Positions 1 through 7,727 of a stretch of DNA of 18,935 nt are shown here, piece after piece (the stretch's first letter is position 1; every line of letters starts with the position of its first letter). This stretch comes from CBDVBZ01 sp965372355. GTDB taxonomy: Bacteria > Krumholzibacteriota > Krumholzibacteriia > WVZY01. The stretch is from the NCBI GenBank assembly GCA_965372355.1, contig CBDVBZ010000068.1:1-18935 (forward strand). The letters run 5' to 3'. A program made the translations under genes and the position numbers. Under the pieces are notes generated by a model. It was given only the letters and a program-made list of their open reading frames with translations, was not told the DNA's origin and did not search any database.

Positions 1-195
1 GTTGTCGGCAATCGAAACATTCGCGATCTGATTGGAGAAGAGATTTCGGTGGATGTCGACGCACCCTTGATAGAAGCAGTGCACCTCATGGTTAACCACC
101 ACATCATCAATTTACCTGTTATGAAGAAGGGTAAATTGGTGGGCATTCTTCGGGAGCGAGACATCATCCTCGAAATCGCTCGAAGCGTGGGGTGA
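1..195 (+). CDS. CBS-domain protein, C-terminal part (5' end outside window)
   Basis: Reading frame 1 is open from the first base to a TGA at 193-195 and encodes the last 64 residues of a protein. The stretch ISVDVDAPLIEAVHLMVNHH, followed by NLPVMKKGKLVGILRERDII, is the usual second half of a CBS domain: beta strand, helix 'A-LM', the 'LPV' strand, then 'G-LVGI(L/V)..RDI'. CBS domains bind adenosyl nucleotides and usually regulate a partner enzyme or stand as small two-CBS proteins. The upstream half is missing, so the number of CBS units and any fused effector cannot be told. The gene converges on the phosphoesterase downstream. Its last 59 bases and the following 42 recur at 18180-18280. 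Confidence 0.85.
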   Translation, partial: VVGNRNIRDLIGEEISVDVDAPLIEAVHLMVNHHIINLPVMKKGKLVGILRERDIILEIARSVG

Positions 196-237
196 GGCGG
201 GCAGCACCCATATACGCCGCAATAGCTGCTCGACGCC
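137..237 (+). repeat. Direct repeat copy A (3' end of CBS gene plus downstream bases)
   Basis: This 101-base stretch matches 18180-18280 without gaps at 88 of 101 positions by my count. It covers the last 19 codons and the stop of the CBS gene and about 42 noncoding bases after it. The noncoding part (6 differences in 42) is as well conserved as the coding part (about 7 in 59). The two copies are in the same orientation and enclose the whole 18 kb block. Confidence 0.85.
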
Positions 238-257
238 CCCAGCTGATGGCTGGTGGG
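236..257. terminator. Weak stem-loop between convergent genes
   Basis: CCAGC (239-243) and GCTGG (249-253) form a 5 bp stem around TGATG, extended by CCC and GGG across a one-base bulge. It lies between the CBS stop at 195 and the phosphoesterase stop at 268, where a shared bidirectional terminator would be expected. There is no T-run on either strand, so termination here is inferred mainly from position. Confidence 0.3.
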
Positions 258-267
258 ATGCGCCGCG

Positions 268-1152
268 CTACAGCAACTCGCGGGTGGCGGAAGCTGGATC
301 GTTCAGATCGAAGCTGACCAGCGCGAGTTCAGACCCGTCGTGGGCGGCCGAGAATGCGTGAGTGCGTCCGAGCCGGTCGCGCCACGATCCCGTAAGCCGG
401 GCTGATTCGTGTATGTGGCCGTGCAGCGTGGCGAGTGGCTGCCGCGCTTCGATGAAACGCCGGACGGCGATCGATCCGACGTGCAGGTCAAGCGGAACGT
501 GGTCGACGAATTTGCCGTCTGTGGCGGCTCGATCGAGATGCGTTTCATACGGCGGTGTATGAAACAGAAACACCGCACGTTCCATAGGAGCCCCTCGAGT
601 CAGCTGCTCGAGGTCCTCCTTTATGGTGGCGTAGCTGGCGACGCGCTCGTCTACACTGAGACTGCGCCGACCTTCCTCAGGCGAGACTCCACCCGGTGGG
701 ACGTAGCGTGAGACGTCGTAGCGCTCCCAATCCTTCGACTGAAACGGCGTGGGCGGAACGTACGCGTAACCGAAGACGATGTAGGAGCCGAACTTGTACT
801 TGCGTTCGTGACAGTACCGCCACAAGCCTCTTGCATCCCCTTTGACCATCGCTGGCTCGTCGGCACGTGGGTCGTCGTTTCCAAGAATCACGAACACGGT
901 GGGGTAACGCCTATCCATTCGCCGGCGTAGCTCTTCACACTTGACGGCGAGATAGTCGCGAACGAAGTCGTCCGGAAGGTTCTCTCGGGAGTCAAAGGCG
1001 GCCATTGGGAACGGAAGCAGGTCGCCGCCGAGGAACACCGCTGCCGGTTGTCTCCTCTCGATCGCTGCGAAGAGCTTATCGTATCGATCGATGCGGCCGT
1101 GCAGGTCGGATGCAAAGAGGCACATAGTCACGATTTCACTGTACATCGACAC
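268..1152 (-). CDS. Calcineurin-like metallophosphoesterase
   Basis: This is a cytosolic metal-dependent phosphoesterase of the calcineurin-like superfamily; the substrate is unknown. The family motifs appear in order: D-x-H (SDLHG, D16/H18), GD (GGDLL, D44), GN-D (GNDDP, N92), a single His (FHTPP, about residue 198) and G-H-x-H (GHIH, about residue 245). The dimetal site is therefore complete. No signal peptide or membrane segment is seen. The frame opens with a GTG at 1152; ATGs at 1146 and 1125 are also possible. The last begins MCLFASDLHG, which is the usual distance before the first motif, but none of the three has a clear ribosome site. It lies 149 bases after the GDH homologue in the same direction, so it may be the operon's last gene or independent. 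Ser/Thr phosphatase, nucleotidase and phosphodiesterase activities cannot be told apart from sequence. Confidence 0.88.
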   Translation of the reverse strand: MSMYSEIVTMCLFASDLHGRIDRYDKLFAAIERRQPAAVFLGGDLLPFPMAAFDSRENLPDDFVRDYLAVKCEELRRRMDRRYPTVFVILGNDDPRADEPAMVKGDARGLWRYCHERKYKFGSYIVFGYAYVPPTPFQSKDWERYDVSRYVPPGGVSPEEGRRSLSVDERVASYATIKEDLEQLTRGAPMERAVFLFHTPPYETHLDRAATDGKFVDHVPLDLHVGSIAVRRFIEARQPLATLHGHIHESARLTGSWRDRLGRTHAFSAAHDGSELALVSFDLNDPASATRELL

Positions 1153-1193
1153 GAGCTATGCGTCGACGGCATTTCGAGGAAGCGGGCGACACC

Positions 1194-1215
1194 CCGAGCA
1201 GAATGCAATGCTCGG
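1194..1215 (-). terminator. Hairpin downstream of the GDH-like gene
   Basis: CCGAGCA (1194-1200) and TGCTCGG (1209-1215) are perfect 7-base arms around an 8-base loop. The hairpin sits in the 149-base gap between the GDH-like gene and the phosphoesterase. No U-run follows on the minus strand, so it may be an mRNA-stabilising or attenuating hairpin and not a classic intrinsic terminator. Confidence 0.4.
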
Positions 1216-1301
1216 CATGTCTCTCATTTCACACATAGATACCGCGCAGCTTGAGCATATCCACCACGCGCTGGATCGCGACCGTGAACTCGGCTATCGC
1301 G

Positions 1302-2666
1302 TCAAATGACCCCCTGGTCGATCATGGCGTCAGCCACGCGTATGAAGCCTGCAATGTTCGCGCCGCTCACATAGTTGCCCGGCGTACCGTACTCCGCCGC
1401 CGCGTCCAGACAGGCGGTGTGGATGCTCTTCATAATCACCTTGAGGCGGCTGTCCACTTCTTCGTGTGTCCAGGCGAAACGCATGCTGTTCTGCGCCATC
1501 TCGAGACCTGACACGGCTACTCCGCCGGCATTGGCCGCTTTGCCCGGAGCGTAGAGAACACCGCGGTTGGTGAACGTCTTGACTCCATCCGGCACGGTCG
1601 GCATGTTGGCCCCTTCGCAGATCAACTGGACCCCGTTACGCAGCAGATTCTCTGCATCCGCATGGTTGATTTCGTTCTGTGTGGCGCAGGGAAAAGCACA
1701 GTCCGCCTTGCGAGTCCAAAGCGGGTTCTCGTCCAGCCCCCCCATCTCAGCAGCCATGTACTCGGCGCCCGGATACTTCTCCGCGAATTCGCGGATGCGG
1801 CCCCGGCGCATGTTCTTCAGTTCCTTCAAGAATTCCAGTTTCTCACGATCAACACCATCGGGGTCATAGACATAGCCGCTCGAGTCGGAAAAAGTCACGA
1901 CCTTCGCTCCAAACTGGATCAGTTTTTCCATGACGAACTGCGCCACCTTGCCCGCCCCCGACACCAGGCAGCGCTTGCCTTCGAGCGTCTCGTCGCGGGT
2001 GGCAAGCATCTCGGAGGCAAAGTAAACCACGCCATAACCCGTCGCCTCCGGGCGCATGAGGGACCCACCCCAATTGAGCCCTTTCCCCGTCAGCACTCCG
2101 GTAAATTCGTTCCGGAGCTTGCGGTACTGGCCGAACAGGTAACCGATTTCCCGTCCACCCACCCCAATATCCCCGTCTGGGATGTCCGTATTCGGTCCGA
2201 TGTGACGATACAGTTCGTTCATGAAGCTCTGGCAGAAACGCATGACTTCACGATCACTCTTACCCTTGGGGTCGAAGTCGGCCCCACCCTGGCCCGCACC
2301 CATGGGCAACATGGTGAGACTGTTTTTGAACACCTGTTCCAGGGCAAGGAATTTCAAAATGCTCGCCGTGACCGACGGATGAAAACGGAGGCCGCCTTTG
2401 TAGGGTCCGATCGAGCCGTTCATCTCGATGCGATAACCCCGGTTTACCTGTACCCGGCCGGTATCGTCCACCCAGGCGACGCGAAAAGTGATCGTTCGCT
2501 CGGGCTCAATGATCTGTTCGAGTATCCTGGCTTCCCTGTAGTGGGGATGGTGCTCGAGGACGGGACTCAACGATTCTGCAGCGTCCTTGACCGCCTGATG
2601 AAACTCCTGTTCAGCAGGATTCTTCGATTTTACTTCAGCCATCAACCTCTGCACGTAGGACGTCAT
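1302..2666 (-). CDS. Glutamate dehydrogenase homologue with catalytic Lys replaced by Gln
   Basis: The 454-residue product has full length and clear homology to hexameric bacterial NADP-type glutamate dehydrogenase (E. coli GdhA has 447 residues). GDH interconverts glutamate with 2-oxoglutarate and ammonia. Seen: PYKGGLRFHPSV (K90), FKNSL (K114), DFDPKGKSD, the catalytic-Asp motif GDIGVGGREIGY (D166), RPEATGYG, and the nucleotide fold SGAGKVAQ followed by SDSSG. The active-site signature, normally (L/I/V)-P-M-G-G-x-K-G-G, reads LPMGAGQGG: Q126 stands where the catalytic lysine belongs. The spacing to D166 is 40 residues, as between K125 and D165 of the Clostridium symbiosum enzyme, so the alignment is secure. 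The ATG is preceded by GAGGAAGG at good distance. It lies 43 bases after the dikinase-nucleotidyltransferase gene, as the next operon member. Standard GDH activity is doubtful, so I give no gene symbol. Confidence 0.92.
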   Translation of the reverse strand: MTSYVQRLMAEVKSKNPAEQEFHQAVKDAAESLSPVLEHHPHYREARILEQIIEPERTITFRVAWVDDTGRVQVNRGYRIEMNGSIGPYKGGLRFHPSVTASILKFLALEQVFKNSLTMLPMGAGQGGADFDPKGKSDREVMRFCQSFMNELYRHIGPNTDIPDGDIGVGGREIGYLFGQYRKLRNEFTGVLTGKGLNWGGSLMRPEATGYGVVYFASEMLATRDETLEGKRCLVSGAGKVAQFVMEKLIQFGAKVVTFSDSSGYVYDPDGVDREKLEFLKELKNMRRGRIREFAEKYPGAEYMAAEMGGLDENPLWTRKADCAFPCATQNEINHADAENLLRNGVQLICEGANMPTVPDGVKTFTNRGVLYAPGKAANAGGVAVSGLEMAQNSMRFAWTHEEVDSRLKVIMKSIHTACLDAAAEYGTPGNYVSGANIAGFIRVADAMIDQGVI

Positions 2667-2709
2667 TGTTCAAATACCTTCCTCATTCGTTCATGTGTCC
2701 ACAGGGTAC

Positions 2710-5700
2710 CTACTGCGTCTCCTCTTCAGTCCCTTTGAGTTTTAACGGACGCGCCGCGTCCGTGACCGCGTTGATTTTCACGGCGTAGCTCGTCTTCTTC
2801 GCGATATCTTCGTCTGTAATAACATGGAAATCCAGGAGTCCTCCGGACCTGTATCCCGTTCGAAGGTAGTTGACTTCGTCCAGGCAGAGACTCCAACCCT
2901 CGAGCCAATGGACGAGGTCCTCGCGTTGGGAAGCCGCGCCCCTGAAGTGGACTAGCAAGTCGATATCGCTCGCTGGTCCTGCCGTTCCATTCTTCGTGCT
3001 GCCAAAAACGTAAACGTTCTCCACTCCGAACTCTCCGGGATCCAGTTGCAAGGCGATCTGCTCGGCCATACGATAACGCCACCGCCAGTAATTCTCCGGG
3101 TGTCCATCTTCGAATGCTTCTCCCTCCTCCGGGGACCCGATATCTTGCTCGGGATCCGCCAGCAGGGCCACGGCCTCGCCGAGTTCGGCGTTCATCAGTA
3201 CATGCATCACCTGCCCGTTTGATGCAGCCGGGACATCGATCACTCGAACCACGTCGGCGAGGAACTCGTATTCGGGGAGTAATTCCGAAAGGACGTTGGG
3301 CGAGCGCAGCAGAACGCGCTCATTGAAGCATGTCGCCTCATCATCCGGGAACACCGGAAGGTAGAAGATATCTGATTCCGCGAGGCTTTGCAGAAAGTGG
3401 ACTCCGGCAGACGAGATGTTCTCCTTGGCATCTTCCGGTTGCAGGATATCAACGAGAACCGCAGCGTTCTTGAAATCGTCGTATTTCAAGGTCACGGTGG
3501 ATCGACTGTCACCGCGGTCAATCCAGCGACCGGGCCGCATAAGGACGAACTGCCGTTTGGGAAGCAACTCGTTCAACCTCGCCACCGCTTGTTCTACGGC
3601 CCGCCGGTGCTCCTGCTCCTCGAGCGCTTCGTACGCCGCTGGGCGCACGTAGACTATGTGAGTAACGTTAGACACCCGTCCGTTCGATATATAACGGTTA
3701 GCGGAGAATACGAGCTTGTCTTTGTCTATTTCTTTCGGAACGGGAGCGGGCTGCGTTGGACGGACGGTGGCCTGTGGGCAGCACTGCAGAAGATAGATGC
3801 GCTCTCCGTCGGAGGCGAACTCGATCTCCACGGGAGCACCGAGCTCTTGCTCGAGTGTTCGCATGACACTACGGATTTGCGCGACGAAAGGGCTCCGTGT
3901 GATCAACCCGTCGAAGGTCACCACGAGGTCTTTTTTGTCGAGCATCGACTCCTTGGTATCCAGTGGTCGAATTTCGCCGTTTTCACGAACAGACAGAATC
4001 CGCTCGGCCTCAGGGTACTCCTCGCCAGTCTTGACCATTAGTTCACTCAGCTCGATCGTCTGCAAGCGGTTGGTCTCCAAATTGACCACGTCGAGTCTCT
4101 TGGGAGCGTGACGAACACTATCCTCCGTTGCTCCATTCGCCTGAATTAACGGACATCCCGGAACGACAAGCACGGGATACTCTTCGCTTATCCGATCCGC
4201 GGCACGCGTGCCAATCCCGGGGATCATGCGGACCGCGCCGTCCTCTCTCGCAACGTCGGGCAGCCAGTGCAAATCATTCCGACTGCGGGCTACCCCGGAA
4301 TAGGCGGGGAGAAAATACGGACCAACCTGGGTTCCCACTACCTCCTGGATCATGACGCCCATCTGCTCGCTGAACTCCAGCAATCCACGGTCTTCCCGAT
4401 ACTCAATGGCATCCGGACCGAAATTCGATGCGTATACCTCGGCCACCGCAGATGCGAGGTCCCGGAGACGCTCCTGCCTGCCTCCCTGGTTTCCCAAGAA
4501 CACAGTCTTGTACTTGCCGGCAAAACCGAAGCCCATCCGGTCCTCCAGCAGCGACGAACTGCGCACGACCAGAGGGCCATCTCCGAGATCGTCCAGGGCT
4601 GTGGACAGCCCGCTCGCCATTTCGGGTGGGAGCACCGTCTGCTGGAACATTTCGATGATGTGCGGATACTCCATACGGACCCGCTCTTTGTCCTTGTACT
4701 TCTGCTCGATAATCTCGTCCATGTTGTTGTAATGTATGAATTCCAGCATCATGTCCGAAGAAATGTACCACGTCTTGGGAATCCCGAACGGTGAGTCCGA
4801 TCCGGTGCCGCCGTTTGTTCTCTTCAGGATTTGCGAAGCCAGGAAAAGACCCGCGCTTTTGCCGCCGAGCTTTCCATGGCTCTCAGTGGAAAAGATCATT
4901 TTCTGTATCAGGTGATAAAGATCCTCGATGTCCACGTGGTGCTTCGCAACGTTGATGTACTCCAATCGGCTTGATAGAATGCACTCGATCAGAAGAACCT
5001 TCAGACCCTTCGCCAGTGGGTAGCGGTTGTCCGTGTCCTCGCGTGTTGTGAAGAAGTAACGCCGGAGGTCGTTGGACACGGCGGAAAGCGGCAGGCGACC
5101 GCGTACTGTCCGGAGCAACGCACCGAGCTTGTCCTCCTGGATCCACATTTGGATGCGAGACAGGATTTCGTCTCCGCTCAGGTGACTGGCGGCAATTTGA
5201 AATATTCTCTCGGTAAACTCCGTGGAGAAGTCCAGCAGCCGGTTCAGACGGCGCCCGTTCAGTTCGCCGGCCAACCGATTTCCACCTGTCATGTCCTGGT
5301 GTCCATCCGCCCTTCTCAGATCCTCCGCCGCTTCGATACCGCTCCAGCACAGGTGATTGAGCATTTTGTTGGACAGCCGAAGAAAAAGGGCGTTATCCGT
5401 TTGGCGAATGAGATCCAGCACGGCTTCCCAGTCACGCCCTCGGCTCTCAGAGAGATCCCGGTCGGCCCTCCGCCATTCCTGAAAGACGTGCTTCATCTTC
5501 CTATAGGTCAGGAAGTGGCTGATCCGATCCGCAATGGTCTCGATTAGCTTCTTTTCTTCATTGAGAAAGGGGCCGACCTCCACCGCCGGCATTTCACGGG
5601 TGTAGTACACACCGATCGTACCCACATTTTGATCCTGCTGTACGATGTCTGCGGTTAGTTTCCAGGGTGTTTCTTCGAAGCCCTGGGAATGGTATTCCTT

Positions 5701-5904
5701 GCCCTCCAACGTGATCGTCGCCACGCACATATCCGGGAATTGCCATCCCGGCGGAATGGACTCAATGATACGGTTGCACACCTGATCGATGTCCGCGTCC
5801 GGTTCCTTCAGGGCTTCCTCGATCGCGTACAGGCAGGCAAGCTCTTTAGCCCTTTCGGTGAGGGCTTCGAGCAATCTAATCGCCGACTGGGTCTGCTCAC
5901 TCAC
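2710..5904 (-). CDS. Sensory domain / PEP-pyruvate dikinase N-domain / nucleotidyltransferase fusion
   Basis: A 1064-residue protein. Residues 19-136 form a GAF-like sensory domain also found in the kinase at 16173-17945. Residues 140-340 are helical and include LSNKMLNHLCWSG. Residues 345-710 are a PPDK_N-type ATP-grasp: GGKSAGL (K349), VVRSSSLLED (R448), EIEFA (693-697) and LLQCCP (705-710). These sites are intact, so ATP binding is likely. There is no phosphohistidine swivel domain (G-G-x-T-S-H) and no PEP-binding barrel, so it is not a complete PEP synthase or dikinase. The C-terminus is a nucleotidyltransferase of the DNA polymerase beta superfamily: FGSTKNG (G968, S969), SDIDLLV (D980, D982) and a third Asp in LLDFHVI (D1025). 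The GTG start overlaps the preceding gene by 8 bases, with GGGGGGTG upstream. Substrates of both catalytic parts are unknown. Confidence 0.88.
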   Translation of the reverse strand: MSEQTQSAIRLLEALTERAKELACLYAIEEALKEPDADIDQVCNRIIESIPPGWQFPDMCVATITLEGKEYHSQGFEETPWKLTADIVQQDQNVGTIGVYYTREMPAVEVGPFLNEEKKLIETIADRISHFLTYRKMKHVFQEWRRADRDLSESRGRDWEAVLDLIRQTDNALFLRLSNKMLNHLCWSGIEAAEDLRRADGHQDMTGGNRLAGELNGRRLNRLLDFSTEFTERIFQIAASHLSGDEILSRIQMWIQEDKLGALLRTVRGRLPLSAVSNDLRRYFFTTREDTDNRYPLAKGLKVLLIECILSSRLEYINVAKHHVDIEDLYHLIQKMIFSTESHGKLGGKSAGLFLASQILKRTNGGTGSDSPFGIPKTWYISSDMMLEFIHYNNMDEIIEQKYKDKERVRMEYPHIIEMFQQTVLPPEMASGLSTALDDLGDGPLVVRSSSLLEDRMGFGFAGKYKTVFLGNQGGRQERLRDLASAVAEVYASNFGPDAIEYREDRGLLEFSEQMGVMIQEVVGTQVGPYFLPAYSGVARSRNDLHWLPDVAREDGAVRMIPGIGTRAADRISEEYPVLVVPGCPLIQANGATEDSVRHAPKRLDVVNLETNRLQTIELSELMVKTGEEYPEAERILSVRENGEIRPLDTKESMLDKKDLVVTFDGLITRSPFVAQIRSVMRTLEQELGAPVEIEFASDGERIYLLQCCPQATVRPTQPAPVPKEIDKDKLVFSANRYISNGRVSNVTHIVYVRPAAYEALEEQEHRRAVEQAVARLNELLPKRQFVLMRPGRWIDRGDSRSTVTLKYDDFKNAAVLVDILQPEDAKENISSAGVHFLQSLAESDIFYLPVFPDDEATCFNERVLLRSPNVLSELLPEYEFLADVVRVIDVPAASNGQVMHVLMNAELGEAVALLADPEQDIGSPEEGEAFEDGHPENYWRWRYRMAEQIALQLDPGEFGVENVYVFGSTKNGTAGPASDIDLLVHFRGAASQREDLVHWLEGWSLCLDEVNYLRTGYRSGGLLDFHVITDEDIAKKTSYAVKINAVTDAARPLKLKGTEEETQ

Positions 5905-7654
5905 AGCAGATCACCCCCCGGCCACTCCTGCCGTCGACTTTGACATGGAGCGGTTCATTCAGCGTGACATGTCGCGCATATTGTGATTCCCGTTCTACTT
6001 TCTGCCCTGCCAGCCAGCCCCAGTCGACGGGGTGCTGCCCGGTTTTGTCGGTCGAAAAATACAGAATCTGCAAGCAGGTAACGTTGTGAAAGAAGTGCGA
6101 TCCCTGGCTCATGTCTACCGTCATATCGGAGGAGGAGGCTTCGACGATGACCTTTGCGCCGGACACCTGTCCCCATCTAACCGGAATGCCCAGCCACGGA
6201 TCGGAGGTGCCGAGGCGCCCAAGAACCACCAGGAGGTAGGGGCGGCCTGCATCGAGAAGCCACCGATTCATCTCGTCCAGTTCACCCGCGATCAGCCAGG
6301 TATCTTTGGCGGAGAAAGCATCGGGCCTTACATAGACAACGTCTTTGATAGAGTCCTGGCGTCCGTTGCCCAGAACCTGCTCGGATGCCACCACGACGTG
6401 GTCTCCATGGAGCTCTTGTTCCTCGACATCCACTCGATCATCGGAGATAAACATTGGCCTGACCTGAAGGAAACCGAACCGCGTGCAGTCGCCTGACCCG
6501 AGACCGAAATCCACGGCGAACTCGATCTCCACGGGGTTTTTCAATTCGCCCCCACAGACACTCAAAAGTTCTTGCACCAGGGCATTCAATGGGATCTCGT
6601 TGAGTTCGAGCAAGGGAGCGAAGTCCAGCACCCGCGGACCTGGCCTGCCGGTACCCATTGTGAGCCGCTCGCTTTGCGGATCGAATGTCGAAGCCACCTC
6701 CCCCAGTGCGCCATCTCTTTCCGCGTGCCCGAGATCTCCCTCGAAGAGGTACTCCGTCTCCCGGATTGGATCGTATGTAGGGGGCTTCCCCATGTTCACG
6801 GACCAGAATTGAGTCTGCGTCTGCGTGAGCAGCTCTTTCGTGCTGCCGAACGGTGGTTTCACTTTCGGATGAGCCGGGCAATACGTCCACGCCCGGCCTC
6901 CGTCCACAATGGTCTTTCCCAACCCAAGCGCCAGACTCACCACGCCGTCCTCCGGGCGGTTGTAACCCAACCCATAGAAGTTGTACGAGCGGCCTACGCC
7001 GGAAACATTTGGATAAAACCGGTCGCCACGACGGAGGCCAACCACTTCTTGAATCATGACGGCCATCTTCTCTTCGTTGTGTGATCGCCCCATGGCCTGA
7101 CGGTAGCTCTTGGCATCTCGGGAAAAGGTCGATGCGTAGACAAACTTGATCGCCTCAACCAGAGTGTGAAGCCGCGCATCCGCGCTGAACTGGTTGTTGG
7201 GAACCATTTTCGTATCGTAGACGCCCGCGAAGGGCTCCTGAAGCGCGTCTTCCAGGAGGCTGGAAGACCTCACCGCCAGAGGAACGTGCACGTCGGAGAT
7301 GAGGGCCTTCAGCTCATCCACGAGGTCCGACGGTAGCTCCGCCCTTTGAAAGGCATTAGCCATGTGGCGGTCCCTCGTATCCGACAAGGCAACGTCGTAA
7401 AGACGGTTCTTCTCCATGAAGAGGTCGAACCAATCGGTGGTGACCACCCAAAACCACGGGATGTCCACTTTGATGGATGGAAACGCGTCCTTGTCGAACC
7501 GGTTGGCCAGGATGTGCTCGAGCTGCGCCAGTCCCCGCGCCTTCCCACCGATTTCCCCGTCTCCAATCCGGACAAAGGAACCCGTGGCCCCGGTGACGCT
7601 CCGACCGGAGCCCGCGTCACGTTCTGGAAATGGCACGCTCTTCTTGTTGACCAT
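5897..7654 (-). CDS. PEP synthase/PPDK-like ATP-grasp protein without phosphohistidine domain
   Basis: A 585-residue protein homologous to the ATP-binding N-domain of PEP synthase and pyruvate phosphate dikinase. Seen: GGKARGL (K38), AVRSSSLLED (R129), FAGVYDT, an EEK-MAVMIQEVVG strand, EIEFA (376-380) and FLQVRP (395-400), which are the nucleotide and metal contacts of the ATP-grasp. Residues about 402-585 form a family-specific C-terminal part with DPWLGIPVRW and QGSHFFHNV. The next gene has a diverged version of this part (GVHFLQS). As in that gene, the swivel His domain and the PEP-binding barrel are absent. The ATG at 7654 has GGTGAG six bases before it. The gene lies 73 bases after the GltB-like gene and overlaps the next one by 8 bases. 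A phosphotransfer or dikinase-type reaction on an unknown acceptor is plausible; gluconeogenic PEP synthesis by this protein alone is not. Confidence 0.87.
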   Translation of the reverse strand: MVNKKSVPFPERDAGSGRSVTGATGSFVRIGDGEIGGKARGLAQLEHILANRFDKDAFPSIKVDIPWFWVVTTDWFDLFMEKNRLYDVALSDTRDRHMANAFQRAELPSDLVDELKALISDVHVPLAVRSSSLLEDALQEPFAGVYDTKMVPNNQFSADARLHTLVEAIKFVYASTFSRDAKSYRQAMGRSHNEEKMAVMIQEVVGLRRGDRFYPNVSGVGRSYNFYGLGYNRPEDGVVSLALGLGKTIVDGGRAWTYCPAHPKVKPPFGSTKELLTQTQTQFWSVNMGKPPTYDPIRETEYLFEGDLGHAERDGALGEVASTFDPQSERLTMGTGRPGPRVLDFAPLLELNEIPLNALVQELLSVCGGELKNPVEIEFAVDFGLGSGDCTRFGFLQVRPMFISDDRVDVEEQELHGDHVVVASEQVLGNGRQDSIKDVVYVRPDAFSAKDTWLIAGELDEMNRWLLDAGRPYLLVVLGRLGTSDPWLGIPVRWGQVSGAKVIVEASSSDMTVDMSQGSHFFHNVTCLQILYFSTDKTGQHPVDWGWLAGQKVERESQYARHVTLNEPLHVKVDGRSGRGVICCE

Positions 7655-7727
7655 AGTCTCTCACCGGTTTGCGAACCACTTTCTGGTGACGGTTCGCACC
7701 GCTCATCACGAAATCGCCGACAACACG

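Noticed and set aside
1662..2738. Long plus-strand open frame (358 codons) opposite the GDH-like gene
   Set aside because: It lies wholly across a well-conserved minus-strand gene, shows no recognisable domain and has no ribosome site; it follows from GC-rich codon structure.
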